A DNA stretch of 64,000 bases. Origin: SB11 sp965222995 (GTDB taxonomy: Bacteria; Bacteroidota; Bacteroidia; UBA8524). How positions within the stretch are numbered: position 1 is the first letter of the stretch; every line of letters begins with the position of its first letter. The DNA lies in contig OZ244977.1 in the NCBI GenBank assembly GCA_965222995.1, positions 1,860,001 to 1,924,000 of the forward strand. The letters run 5' to 3'. A program made the translations under genes and the position numbers. The notes beneath the pieces are model-generated. The model was not told where the DNA came from. It saw only the letters and a list, made by a program, of their open reading frames with translations, and ran no database searches. Shown in pieces: positions 9,275-17,760 of the stretch.

Positions 9275-10516
9275 ATGAAAAAAACAATACTACTCACTGC
9301 CCTATTTATAGGGGCAAACCTTAGCGCACTCTTTGCCCAGTTTGAAACATTTACTCCTCCCCAATCTTTTGAGATTAGAGGGATGCATTCTGCTTTTGGC
9401 AAAGGAAAAGTAACTTTGGCTACTGATGCCGGTGTTTTTTGGTTTGAAAGAACATCAAAAACATGGGAAAGTTTCACTACGACAGAAGGACTCCCCTCAA
9501 ACGATGTCAGATGTTTAGAGTATACCGAAGACAACAAACTTTATCTGGGTTTAGGAGACGGCTCTGTAGGTTATATATTCAATAATACCTGGACAACTAT
9601 TAACGCACCTAACAAAGCCGGAGAAATTATTACAGCCATACAAATAAGAACTACTAAAGATACAGCTTATGGAAGTTCTTCAGGAAACTTACATTACAAA
9701 ACAGGTTCGTCAAACTTTGCAAGCATTCCAATTTCTAATAGCAATAGTAAAATAACCGCAATACATGCCTTAAATGGTGTACCCGGGCAACCTGAAATAA
9801 TAGTCGCACCATCAGAAGGTAGTGGAATTTTACTTTATGCTCCTGCCAACAGTTTTTCATTCATAGTAAACTCTCAAGGCTCACCTTTACCCAGTGATAA
9901 TGTAATTAGTAATGATGTAGACGAACTTAAGTCTTATGACGGTACTGATAAAGGACTATATGTGGCAGACTTTAGTACCTTTCCTCAAGTTACACCTACG
10001 CTTTTTACGGCTAGTAACTCTATGTTACCTTCAGATATTATTGCTGCTATAGAAGTAAACGCCGGGCTTCAATGGTTTGGAACTCCTGCAGGTTTGGCAC
10101 ATAAAAATGGTGATGATTGGAAAGTTTTTACTACCAATAATTCTAATCTACCCTCTAACAGTGTAAAACAACTTTATATTGACCATAATGATAACGGAAG
10201 CTTGTGGATAGCTACTGCTGATGGTAAACTAAGCCGTTTAGCAGACTATGGCTTAAATACTAAAACTATAAATAATAAACTACTAGTAAACTATTATCCT
10301 AACCCTGCAAATACCAGCCTCAATATTGAATTGGGAGAACTACCTATAGACGGAACAACTTTGACACTAACAAATACACTGGGCAAAGAAGTTTTAAAAA
10401 CGAATCTTCACGTATTAAGTACTGATTTAAATATAAGCCATTTAAAAAGAGGTGTTTATTTTATTACTATCAAAAACAAACAAGGTTCCTACAGAAACAG
10501 AATCTTTATCAAATAA
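9275..10516 (+). CDS. T9SS type A secreted protein with beta-propeller-like repeats
   Basis: 413 residues. A signal peptide ends near 'LFAQF' (about residue 22). The body carries repeats of the two-component-regulator-propeller type: 'WESFTTTEGLPSNDV', later 'WKVFTTNNSNLPSNSV' and 'SLWIATADGKLS'. The last ~75 residues are a T9SS type A sorting domain ('NYYPNPANTSLNIEL' through 'GVYFITI' to 'NRIFIK'). It is thus exported by the type IX system and probably attached to or released from the cell surface. No catalytic motif is seen. A bidirectional terminator follows directly. Confidence 0.85.
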   Translation: MKKTILLTALFIGANLSALFAQFETFTPPQSFEIRGMHSAFGKGKVTLATDAGVFWFERTSKTWESFTTTEGLPSNDVRCLEYTEDNKLYLGLGDGSVGYIFNNTWTTINAPNKAGEIITAIQIRTTKDTAYGSSSGNLHYKTGSSNFASIPISNSNSKITAIHALNGVPGQPEIIVAPSEGSGILLYAPANSFSFIVNSQGSPLPSDNVISNDVDELKSYDGTDKGLYVADFSTFPQVTPTLFTASNSMLPSDIIAAIEVNAGLQWFGTPAGLAHKNGDDWKVFTTNNSNLPSNSVKQLYIDHNDNGSLWIATADGKLSRLADYGLNTKTINNKLLVNYYPNPANTSLNIELGELPIDGTTLTLTNTLGKEVLKTNLHVLSTDLNISHLKRGVYFITIKNKQGSYRNRIFIK

Positions 10517-10521
10517 CCAAT

Positions 10522-10558
10522 AAAGCCCTAATTTAATAATTGAATTAGGGCTTTATTT
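10522..10558. terminator. Bidirectional intrinsic terminator
   Basis: A 12-bp perfect stem (AAAGCCCTAATT at 10522-10533, AATTAGGGCTTT at 10543-10554) has an A/T-rich flank on both sides. It lies between the convergent genes ending at 10516 and 10559. Confidence 0.88.
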
Positions 10559-11299
10559 TTATTTTCTTACTACCGATACTTTAAACTTACAGCTGTTTGT
10601 ATTTCCGGGACACTTTATAAACAATTCTTGCGGTCCTTTAAATAAGTAATTTCTTTCCCTGTAAGGTGGCTTAGCGCCTATTACAGATTTTCTTTTTGTT
10701 GGCTTGCGTTTACTGGTATCCCGTTCCCAAATTTCCGGAGATTGGTTTATATTTCTGCCACCTATTCGTTTCTTACATACTGAAGTCCATCTAATACTCA
10801 GTATAATAGGAGGTCTTGCTTTAATAAAATTATAAATATGTGTACTTATCGGCTCATCACAAGCAAAATTTGCAGGACTAGTATATAAAGGTGTATTGCC
10901 TGCTTTTTTTTCAGCCATATTTATAATTTCCAACTTGCAGCTATCTGCTTCACCATTATAGCATACAAAGCGTATCGAGCCGCCACTCTCTATTTCAACA
11001 AAACCCGCATAGCCTGCCTCAAAATCAATAGGCTTAGGCGTTCCTAAGGTTTTATCCGTTTCAGTAAGCTTATTCCACTTTCCTTTTTTAGTTTTTGTTT
11101 CAATATTAAGTGTTCCGCAGCTTTTGTTTATTTTAATTAAAAGCCTGCTTTTACTACTGTATGTATATTGAGCGGTATCATTACATGGAATTGCTACCGA
11201 ACCAAAAAAGTTTTTGGCCTGAATCAAACCAAAATAAATGTAGGCTAAAAGCGCTACTACCAAAGCAACTAGTATGGAAATTAAGATTTTTCTATTCAT
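10559..11299 (-). CDS. Membrane-anchored protein of unknown function
   Basis: 246 residues with one N-terminal membrane segment (residues about 5-24, 'ILISILVALVVALLAYIY') and a short cytosolic start, so it is a type II anchored or secreted protein. The extracytoplasmic part has several Cys that could pair (IPCND, KSCGT, RFVCYN, DSCKLE, NFACDE, VCKKR, KCPGN, NSCKF) and a basic stretch 'KRKPTKRKS' near residue 195. I do not recognise a family. It faces the preceding T9SS gene tail to tail and shares its terminator. Confidence 0.75.
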   Translation of the reverse strand: MNRKILISILVALVVALLAYIYFGLIQAKNFFGSVAIPCNDTAQYTYSSKSRLLIKINKSCGTLNIETKTKKGKWNKLTETDKTLGTPKPIDFEAGYAGFVEIESGGSIRFVCYNGEADSCKLEIINMAEKKAGNTPLYTSPANFACDEPISTHIYNFIKARPPIILSIRWTSVCKKRIGGRNINQSPEIWERDTSKRKPTKRKSVIGAKPPYRERNYLFKGPQELFIKCPGNTNSCKFKVSVVRK

Positions 11300-11422
11300 A
11301 ATTGACAGGCTTATAGGTTGTTATTAAAATACAAGTTATTATTTTTTTTGTAAATAGAATTTTAAATATGTCTTTTATTTACTTAATATGTTTGAACGGT
11401 ATATAATTGCAAAAAACAGATA

Positions 11423-12004
11423 ATGAGAAAAATAATTATACTACTGGTAATATTAACAGCATATACTTCTTGTAAAGAATCAGCAAAAACTGATACTGAT
11501 GCCAATAAATTGAAACAAGCTGAAGAGCAACGCAAAAAAATTGAAGCTAAATGCTTTGAGATAACTAAAGCCCATTTATTGAAAAACACCTACTCTGATT
11601 CAGCATTGGTACTTGATACCATGATTTTGAAAAATATTGACTCCGCTACTGATAAAATGGCTAGGAAAAACTACTGCAACTTGCTGTTGAATGTTAAAGA
11701 AGCAACCGACTATTATGTAGAACAACAAGAAAATGTAGTAAAGTCAGCAGCTAAAGTTAGTCCGCTGCTGGTAGAGCCTGAAAAAAGACGACTACAACAG
11801 GCAATAATTAAACAACAAGTTACAGATGCTAATTACTACGAGTGTTTAGAAGCTCTTAAAACTACAGAATCTGCTAACTATAAATATTATCAGGTAACCG
11901 TTGAGACTATAGACACTCGCACAAGAGGGAAAAATATTACCACCGATACTACCGAACGAAAATTCTACTTAGATAAAAGTGATTTCAAGTTGAAGTTATT
12001 TTAG
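11423..12004 (+). CDS. Predicted lipoprotein, unknown function
   Basis: 193 residues. The signal peptide ends at lipobox 'YTSC' (Cys near residue 17). A charged helical segment rich in Lys/Glu/Gln follows ('LKQAEEQRKKIEAK'), and the remainder is mixed helix and strand with two Cys in the mature part. No recognisable domain. Its stop codon overlaps the stop of the convergent MFS gene by 4 bases (TTAG at 12001-12004), so no room is left for a separate terminator between them. Confidence 0.75.
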   Translation: MRKIIILLVILTAYTSCKESAKTDTDANKLKQAEEQRKKIEAKCFEITKAHLLKNTYSDSALVLDTMILKNIDSATDKMARKNYCNLLLNVKEATDYYVEQQENVVKSAAKVSPLLVEPEKRRLQQAIIKQQVTDANYYECLEALKTTESANYKYYQVTVETIDTRTRGKNITTDTTERKFYLDKSDFKLKLF

Positions 12005-13197
12005 TCAATCTCAGGTACAGGCTTCATTTTAGTAAATAAAATAATAAGCCCCAATAATGCCAAAACAGCACACCCTATAAAGGCCACTAAAAAGTTTTCA
12101 GAGTTGTTTCCATACAACCAACTACCTATTAGCGAGCCGCTGCCAATACCAATTTCTAAAGCAATAAAAGCAGTAGCTATTGCTCTTCCTCTAAATTTAT
12201 CGTTACTTAAATCAATAGTCCATGCCATCATTGTAGGAGAATTATTTCCCAAAGCAATACCAAACAAAAAACCGGCTATAAAAAACTGAATAGGCTCGGT
12301 AGAAAATGCTAACATTGTTAGTGCTATTACCAAAGTAGCAAAGCCCATGCGTAAGGTTTTTACTCTACCTATTCTATCAGACAATTTACCCGAAAGTACA
12401 CGGGTTATAATACTTGCCCCTGTAAATACTGCAAAAAACACCCCTTTATAGGCCTCATCTAAGCCAACAAACAAACTAAAATCAGGTATTAAAATTATTA
12501 CTGCACCAAATGGTACTGATGCAAGCATAAGTAGTGTTGCAGGACGTAATACTCTAGGCTCATAAAAATCAGCTTTATTTACTTTAAATGAATTTTTAAT
12601 TACTGTTGATGTTGCCTTTTGAGCCGTTGAAAGAGACTCTGTTAGCGGACGAACAATAAGTAATGAAATTACCCCAAATGCCGAAGCCATATAAAACATA
12701 GCATCTAGCGAGATGTACGTTGCTATAATACTCCCCAATACAGGGGCAACAGCCATACCCACCGTGCCAAACATGCTTACTAAGCCAATTGCCTCTCCCC
12801 TTCTATGCGATGGTGCTACATCACCAATATATGCCATTGAACCAGTAGGGGCAAAACCCGTAGAAAAACCATGTAAAAAACGTAAGCCTAAAAACAATGC
12901 TACACTGGTAGCAAAAGGGTAAAGCAGTCCGCAAAATGCAGTTACAAAAATACCCACCAGCATTACGGGTACTCTACCGATAGAATCTGATAGTTTACCG
13001 CTAAAAGGTCGGGATAAACCTGCAGCTATAGTAAACATGGTAATTATCCACCCCTTATAATCTTCTCCACCCAATTGTGTAATAAAATTAGGCAGTTCAG
13101 GAACAATCATATTAAAGCTTATAAAAAACAAAAAAACAGAGATGGACAATTGCCAAAACTGTTTTGTAAAAAGTTTCTCTTTTCTTGTTTGCTCCAT
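12001..13197 (-). CDS. MFS transporter (drug:H+ antiporter-like)
   Basis: 398 residues with about 12 predicted membrane helices in two six-helix halves. The conserved loop 2-3 signature is present as 'GKLSDSIGRVPVM' (about 66-78) and repeated in the second half as 'GKLSDRIGRVKT', which is typical of the major facilitator superfamily. 'GFAPTGSMAYIGDVAPSHRRGEAIG' is the motif C/loop 4-5 region common in small-molecule efflux members. Inner membrane; substrate cannot be told. The gene starts with ATG at 13197, behind a near-consensus -7 element (CACCTTTG). Confidence 0.88.
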   Translation of the reverse strand: MEQTRKEKLFTKQFWQLSISVFLFFISFNMIVPELPNFITQLGGEDYKGWIITMFTIAAGLSRPFSGKLSDSIGRVPVMLVGIFVTAFCGLLYPFATSVALFLGLRFLHGFSTGFAPTGSMAYIGDVAPSHRRGEAIGLVSMFGTVGMAVAPVLGSIIATYISLDAMFYMASAFGVISLLIVRPLTESLSTAQKATSTVIKNSFKVNKADFYEPRVLRPATLLMLASVPFGAVIILIPDFSLFVGLDEAYKGVFFAVFTGASIITRVLSGKLSDRIGRVKTLRMGFATLVIALTMLAFSTEPIQFFIAGFLFGIALGNNSPTMMAWTIDLSNDKFRGRAIATAFIALEIGIGSGSLIGSWLYGNNSENFLVAFIGCAVLALLGLIILFTKMKPVPEID

Positions 13198-13260
13198 TTA
13201 AGGCTGCAAAGGTGGTAAAATACCTTACAAAAGCTATTATACTAATGAGCTTTTTTGTTT

Positions 13261-13268
13261 TACTTTTG
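13261..13268 (+). promoter_or_regulatory. -7 element TACTTTTG
   Basis: Exact TAnnTTTG match ending 1 base before ATG 13270 and 7 bases before ATG 13276. It makes the TTG at 13255 unlikely as a start, because that codon lies upstream of the promoter element. Confidence 0.55.
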
Positions 13269-13275
13269 GATGTAT

Positions 13276-13728
13276 ATGATTGAAGACTTTAGAAAGGTTG
13301 ACTTTGAAGCCATTAGCAAAATGTCGTTTGATACCCCACCGCAATGGGGACAGATGACTTTGCAGCATATGATAGAACATTTGGCTATTTTATTTGAGGT
13401 AGCCGCCGGTAATAACAAGGTTGATGTTGTTACTCCCCCAGAGAAGGTAGAAAAAGTGAAACGCTTATTTCTTTTAAGCGATAGAGAACTGCAACGAAAT
13501 TTTAAAGCACCCATTTTGCCTGAAAATCCTATTCCTTATAGATTCAGTGGTATGAATGAGGCTATTACAAACTTGAAAAACAGGATAACTGATTTTGAGA
13601 ATTACTATAAAAATAACCCTGCCCAAACTGAAAACCACCCTGTTTTTGGTGCTTTAAATTATAATGAGTGGCTACACTTTCACAATAAACACTTTACCCA
13701 CCATTTTAAACAATTCAATTTGATATAA
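13276..13728 (+). CDS. DinB/YfiT-like fold small protein (DUF1569-type)
   Basis: 150 residues from ATG 13276 ('MIEDFRK'); ATG 13270 is also possible. The pattern 'MTLQHMIEHLAI' in the first third and 'WLHFHNKHFTHHFKQF' at the end gives the spaced histidines of the DinB/YfiT four-helix-bundle superfamily, where three His bind a metal. Members act in thiol-dependent or detoxifying reactions, or are uncharacterised. Cytosolic, no signal peptide. Followed directly by a strong bidirectional terminator shared with the convergent PNGase F-like gene. Family assignment is by motif only. Confidence 0.75.
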   Translation: MIEDFRKVDFEAISKMSFDTPPQWGQMTLQHMIEHLAILFEVAAGNNKVDVVTPPEKVEKVKRLFLLSDRELQRNFKAPILPENPIPYRFSGMNEAITNLKNRITDFENYYKNNPAQTENHPVFGALNYNEWLHFHNKHFTHHFKQFNLI

Positions 13729-13731
13729 ACA

Positions 13732-13766
13732 AAAAAAGCCCATCCAAGTTGGATGGGCTTTTTTAA
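13732..13766. terminator. Bidirectional intrinsic terminator
   Basis: The GC-rich stem GCCCATCC / GGATGGGC (13738-13745, 13751-13758) is flanked by an A run upstream and a T run downstream, between convergent genes. Confidence 0.9.
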
Positions 13767-13778
13767 TTAGAAGTTTCT

Positions 13779-16004
13779 TTATTGGGTTTTCACCATTTTA
13801 TTGGTAAAAACTTTACCGTTATCAGCTGTAACTTTTAAAATATAAACACCATTACTAAAAGTACTCATGTCTATGCGGTAGGCATAAAAATTATCACTGC
13901 TAATATGTTCAGCAATTATCTTTCTTCCGCTATAATCAAATACTTCTACAGTAGCATTTTTACTGTTACTCATATTAATATCCAACCAAAACTCTCCTTT
14001 TGAAGGATTTGGAAAAACTTCAATACTGTTTGTAGCGGTAGTCTCTTCTACATCAAGTGCAAAAGCGGTGGTAAATTTTTGCTTAATAGATGAGCCCCAG
14101 TCTGTACCAAAGTTCCTCAGTACTTGCCCATTGCCTAATCTTCTAAAAAACAACTGCCCTGTACCTGCATTGGGATTAGCCCAAAACCCGAGTCCATCAC
14201 CTCTGGTATCTGTAATTTCAAAAGTAAAGCAGCCGTTATCCAGCCTAACTGTATCGGTATACAAAGTTCCATTTAGCATACCACTACGCTCAGCTACTAC
14301 TTTGCCCCAAGCGTCTTTAATGGTGTATGCATTTTCATTTCCTCTGTTGTTAGTACGCAACCAAATAATAAAATCATTAGGGTAAGTAGGCGTAGCGTCG
14401 TAAGCAACTGCCATCTTATTATTATAAGGCACCTCATCGGTTTTACCATTTACTTTCACAATTTCTACCTCAAACACCTTAGCTGCCGATGAGAAATTTA
14501 TAGCTTTTGCTAATTCTAATTCTGCACTTTCATAAGGCTTAATGTCGCCACTCCAAGTATAGGTAACCTTAGTACCGTCCTTAGGACCATAACTAAACTC
14601 AATGGTTTTAATATTCTCACCACCGTTGTTTTTAACTTTTACTATCGGGTAACTACACGATGGATTAATACGGTTATAACGCATCGCATTATTTGGGGTT
14701 AATATTTCTTCTAATGAAGCTTCATCTTTATAATTGTTGTCTTTATATAAAAACAACATACCCGAAATAATATACGATGAGTTATTATTTCCTTGGTTTA
14801 CATAAGGCTCCATATCCATATCAATTAAAGCCGTTGCGTTTACTTGACTAAGTGGTTGCGTTAAATCATAATCGTATGGATAAACTTCTTCACCGGGACA
14901 CCAGTTACTCCGGTTATAAACCCAAGTACCTCCTTGGGGATAAATAGGGTTTTCGCCACATTTATCTCTCCATACTGTAGTTGTGTAATAGGTTTGCCCG
15001 TGTACTTTAATAAAATGTTTCTTTTGGCAAAATTCAGAGCAACCATCTGCTCCTCCAAAGCCATGCCCTGTTTGTATTACCCGCAATACGGCTTGTTTCA
15101 TTTGCCCATCAATAACCACACTTCTTGGTTCTAAAAAGTTTTCTATTGGGTTATTGGTATTACCGTAGGCATGAGAACCTTGCCATAAAGGGACTATTTG
15201 GTAACACTCTCTTGCAGGTGTACCTTCAATAAACTCAAAATCAAGTGTAACGGTAAAACCATCTTGCCAGCCTCCATATCTTGCCCGAATGTCAACACTA
15301 TCGTGCAATAAACTTGCGAACTCAGTAACATCAAAGCTGTAGGTATATTTCCATGATGGAGGAACGTTACCATTATATGGAGTGATTACCCTACCCAGTT
15401 CTAAGTTATTTACTACTTCAAAAACATTGTAATACTCCCAGTTCTTACGGTTAAGCTCGGTTTCATAACCTATATAAGTCGAGTCTGTTTTATTACCCAG
15501 AGTATCGTAGGTATATCTGTAATAATCTCCTCTCCAAACATTTATGGTTTGGGTTGCAACCAGTGGCTTTAGTGAATCACCAAATATTTTTAGCTCTAAA
15601 GTATCATTTGCAGTAGAGTCTACTGCTTTAGTTGTGGAGTTAAAAAAGTAACTGTAGGTAACAAATGTGTTATAACGTAATTGTGCTTGTGCACTCCCAT
15701 CTACTCTAAAGTTTGGGGTTGTTCTTATATTACTGTCTAATCTCCCAGTTGGCTGTCTTAAAAATATTTGAGTAGTATAATCCCACTCACTACATCCTTT
15801 TGTGGGACATCCCAACGTATAGTGCATCAATATTTTATTGAACTTTTTAGAAGCATCAGGAAACTTTGCTTTACGGTCGTAATTACCGTTCCAGTTCATG
15901 TGCACTTCATCGTGGCTTTTAATTTTTATTGTATCTCCTGGATCAGCTTTTAGGAAAGAAACACAAAGAATTAATAGTAATAGGGTTAGTAGGTTTTTTC
16001 TCAT
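13779..16004 (-). CDS. PNGase F-like glycosidase with T9SS type A sorting domain
   Basis: 741 residues. A signal peptide ends near 'FLKAD' (about 20). The N-terminal domain has 'GCSEWDYTTQI', which matches the 'CxEWD' segment of peptide-N-glycosidase F that carries its catalytic Asp. A second block, 'GGADGCSEFC' followed by 'WRDKCGENPIYPQGGTW', resembles the C-terminal jelly roll of the same family. A further beta-rich region and a final ~80-residue T9SS type A domain ('EVFPNPSKGEFWLDI' to 'GVYILKV') follow. PNGase F removes N-glycans from glycoproteins; here the enzyme would act outside the cell after type IX export. It is over twice the length of the ~314-residue mature PNGase F. Activity is inferred, not shown. 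Confidence 0.82.
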   Translation of the reverse strand: MRKNLLTLLLLILCVSFLKADPGDTIKIKSHDEVHMNWNGNYDRKAKFPDASKKFNKILMHYTLGCPTKGCSEWDYTTQIFLRQPTGRLDSNIRTTPNFRVDGSAQAQLRYNTFVTYSYFFNSTTKAVDSTANDTLELKIFGDSLKPLVATQTINVWRGDYYRYTYDTLGNKTDSTYIGYETELNRKNWEYYNVFEVVNNLELGRVITPYNGNVPPSWKYTYSFDVTEFASLLHDSVDIRARYGGWQDGFTVTLDFEFIEGTPARECYQIVPLWQGSHAYGNTNNPIENFLEPRSVVIDGQMKQAVLRVIQTGHGFGGADGCSEFCQKKHFIKVHGQTYYTTTVWRDKCGENPIYPQGGTWVYNRSNWCPGEEVYPYDYDLTQPLSQVNATALIDMDMEPYVNQGNNNSSYIISGMLFLYKDNNYKDEASLEEILTPNNAMRYNRINPSCSYPIVKVKNNGGENIKTIEFSYGPKDGTKVTYTWSGDIKPYESAELELAKAINFSSAAKVFEVEIVKVNGKTDEVPYNNKMAVAYDATPTYPNDFIIWLRTNNRGNENAYTIKDAWGKVVAERSGMLNGTLYTDTVRLDNGCFTFEITDTRGDGLGFWANPNAGTGQLFFRRLGNGQVLRNFGTDWGSSIKQKFTTAFALDVEETTATNSIEVFPNPSKGEFWLDINMSNSKNATVEVFDYSGRKIIAEHISSDNFYAYRIDMSTFSNGVYILKVTADNGKVFTNKMVKTQ

Positions 16005-16024
16005 ATTACGTTATTGTTAATATA

Positions 16025-16032
16025 CAAAACTA
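16025..16032 (-). promoter_or_regulatory. -7 element TAGTTTTG for the PNGase F-like gene
   Basis: Exact TAnnTTTG on the minus strand, 20 bases before the ATG at 16004. Confidence 0.5.
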
Positions 16033-16073
16033 TAGCTTTAATAAATACATTACACTTTTTTCAGCATAGTTTT

Positions 16074-16081
16074 TAACTTTG
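16074..16081 (+). promoter_or_regulatory. -7 element TAACTTTG
   Basis: Exact TAnnTTTG match, 19 bases before ATG 16101. With the minus-strand element at 16025-16032 it forms a compact divergent promoter region. Confidence 0.5.
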
Positions 16082-16100
16082 TTTGCTAACGAAAAATAAA

Positions 16101-16691
16101 ATGGTTTCTAGTCAACAGTTAACAAACAGTATTATGACTGCTTTACTAACAGTAATGTTGGTTACAGTATCTTGTAAAAACAACACAAAAAATGCTGTTA
16201 ATGATACTGATTCTCTTACCAACCCACTAGAAAACATGCAAGGTGAGGTTGTTGAGGAAATACAGCATAATTTTCCCGAAAAACCTTTTGAAAAAGAAAC
16301 AGACACTACATTTTCTATTGATAATAAAAAGTATGGCTATCAATTAACACAAAAAACAATAGATACCAGTATGGTAGTGTTTATACACAATGCTATGGGT
16401 AAACGTGTTAAAGACGTTTATTTAGACTTTGAATATACTTTAAAACCTACAGGGCAAGATTATAAAGGAAGCTCCTTTAAACTAACCAAGCATAGTTTTC
16501 AAAAAGAATTTACTAAAGACTTTATTAATCATGCAGTATTGCATGATTTAGTCTTTATGGGGTTTAATAATTACTCTAAAGAGTATGAGTTTAAATTTTC
16601 AATAACACAACCTGATACAGACCTTAGCTATGTTATTTATTATTTCATAAATAATAAAGGAGAAACCAAGTTTTTGGTAGATGATGCCTAA
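16101..16691 (+). CDS. Predicted lipoprotein, unknown function
   Basis: 196 residues from ATG 16101; the TTG at 16083 overlaps the end of the promoter and is rejected. Lipobox 'TVSC' with Cys near residue 26, followed by a polar Asn/Asp/Thr linker. The mature part is a beta-rich domain without recognisable motifs; 'GFNNYSKEYEFKFSI' may be part of a sandwich fold. The stop overlaps the fmt stop by 4 bases (CTAA at 16688-16691). No family recognised. Confidence 0.72.
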   Translation: MVSSQQLTNSIMTALLTVMLVTVSCKNNTKNAVNDTDSLTNPLENMQGEVVEEIQHNFPEKPFEKETDTTFSIDNKKYGYQLTQKTIDTSMVVFIHNAMGKRVKDVYLDFEYTLKPTGQDYKGSSFKLTKHSFQKEFTKDFINHAVLHDLVFMGFNNYSKEYEFKFSITQPDTDLSYVIYYFINNKGETKFLVDDA

Positions 16692-17617
16692 TCAACCTTG
16701 CTAAGTTTTGAAGCATCATACCCCCTTAAAAAATCTTCAATATTCATTCTTTTTTTGCCTTGCAGCTGAATATCTTTAAGGCTCAACCAACCATCAGCAC
16801 ATGCTATTCTAAGATACGTTTTATTATCTGTTTCAATCATGCCATGTTGTGATGCAGGTTTGCTATAATGCTTGTCAGCCCAAAAAACTTTTAAGGTTAA
16901 GTTATTTAGCTTAGTCCAAGCCGTGGGGTATGGTGATAATCCTCTTATAAAATTATAATTATCAACCATTGTTCTGTCCCAGTTAATCTCACAATCTTCC
17001 TTAAAAATTTTGGGGGCATGTTTGGTCTCAGCACTTAAATCTTGCTCTTCAAGGGTATAGTTTTTTTGCTCAATAGCATTTAAAGTCTTTACCATTAAAT
17101 CTGCACCAACATGCATTAACTTATTATATACACTTCCTGCTGTATCTGTTTCTTCAATAGCTACTTTATCCCTTAAAATTATATTTCCTGTATCTATTTT
17201 GTGTTGTAAAAAAAAGGTAGTTACACCTGTTTCTTTCTCCCCGTTAATCACAGCCCAGTTTATGGGCGCAGCCCCTCTATACTGTGGTAAAAGTGAACCA
17301 TGCAAGTTAATAGAACCCAATGGGGGCATGTTCCATACCATTTCGGGTAGCATTCTAAAAGCAATAATCACAAATAAATCAGCATTGCAACTTTTAAGTG
17401 CTTCAAGAAACTCTTCATTCCTTAGCTTTTCAGGTTGCAAAATAGGTAAATCCATTTCAACTGCAAACTGCTTCACAGCAGACTGTTGAAGCTTTAATCC
17501 CCTACCCGCCGGTCGGTCAGGTGCTGTAACCACAGCAGCAACTTCAAACCCTTCATCCACTATCTTTTTAAGTGAGGGTACAGCAAAATCAGGTGTACCA
17601 AAAAATATAATTCTCAA
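16688..17617 (-). CDS. fmt: Methionyl-tRNA formyltransferase
   Basis: 309 residues, a full-length Fmt. 'RIIFFGTPDFAVPSL' is the standard N-terminus. The formyl-folate binding signature 'INLHGSLLPQYRGAAPINWAV' (about 105-125) with catalytic Asn/His and the Ser-Leu-Leu-Pro loop is intact. The C-terminal tRNA-binding OB domain includes 'GLSPYPTAWT'. It formylates initiator Met-tRNA in the cytosol. The start codon is TTG (17615-17617): this is exactly where Fmt homologues begin, and no ATG or GTG precedes it in frame. Confidence 0.95.
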   Translation of the reverse strand: MRIIFFGTPDFAVPSLKKIVDEGFEVAAVVTAPDRPAGRGLKLQQSAVKQFAVEMDLPILQPEKLRNEEFLEALKSCNADLFVIIAFRMLPEMVWNMPPLGSINLHGSLLPQYRGAAPINWAVINGEKETGVTTFFLQHKIDTGNIILRDKVAIEETDTAGSVYNKLMHVGADLMVKTLNAIEQKNYTLEEQDLSAETKHAPKIFKEDCEINWDRTMVDNYNFIRGLSPYPTAWTKLNNLTLKVFWADKHYSKPASQHGMIETDNKTYLRIACADGWLSLKDIQLQGKKRMNIEDFLRGYDASKLSKVD

Positions 17618-17760
17618 AACCTTATCTTTTCTATAAATTTTAATCTAAAAAATACTCTGTTAGCAACTTTTGGCGTTGCATTTGTAAATGCAATAATACG
17701 TGCAACATTTCATAGCCAAAAACACTCTATATTAGTAATAAATTACGCGCATAATTTAAT

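Noticed and set aside
9169..9537. 122-codon minus-strand frame at the start of the T9SS propeller gene
   Set aside because: Overlaps the signal peptide and first repeats of the real gene; no conserved motif.
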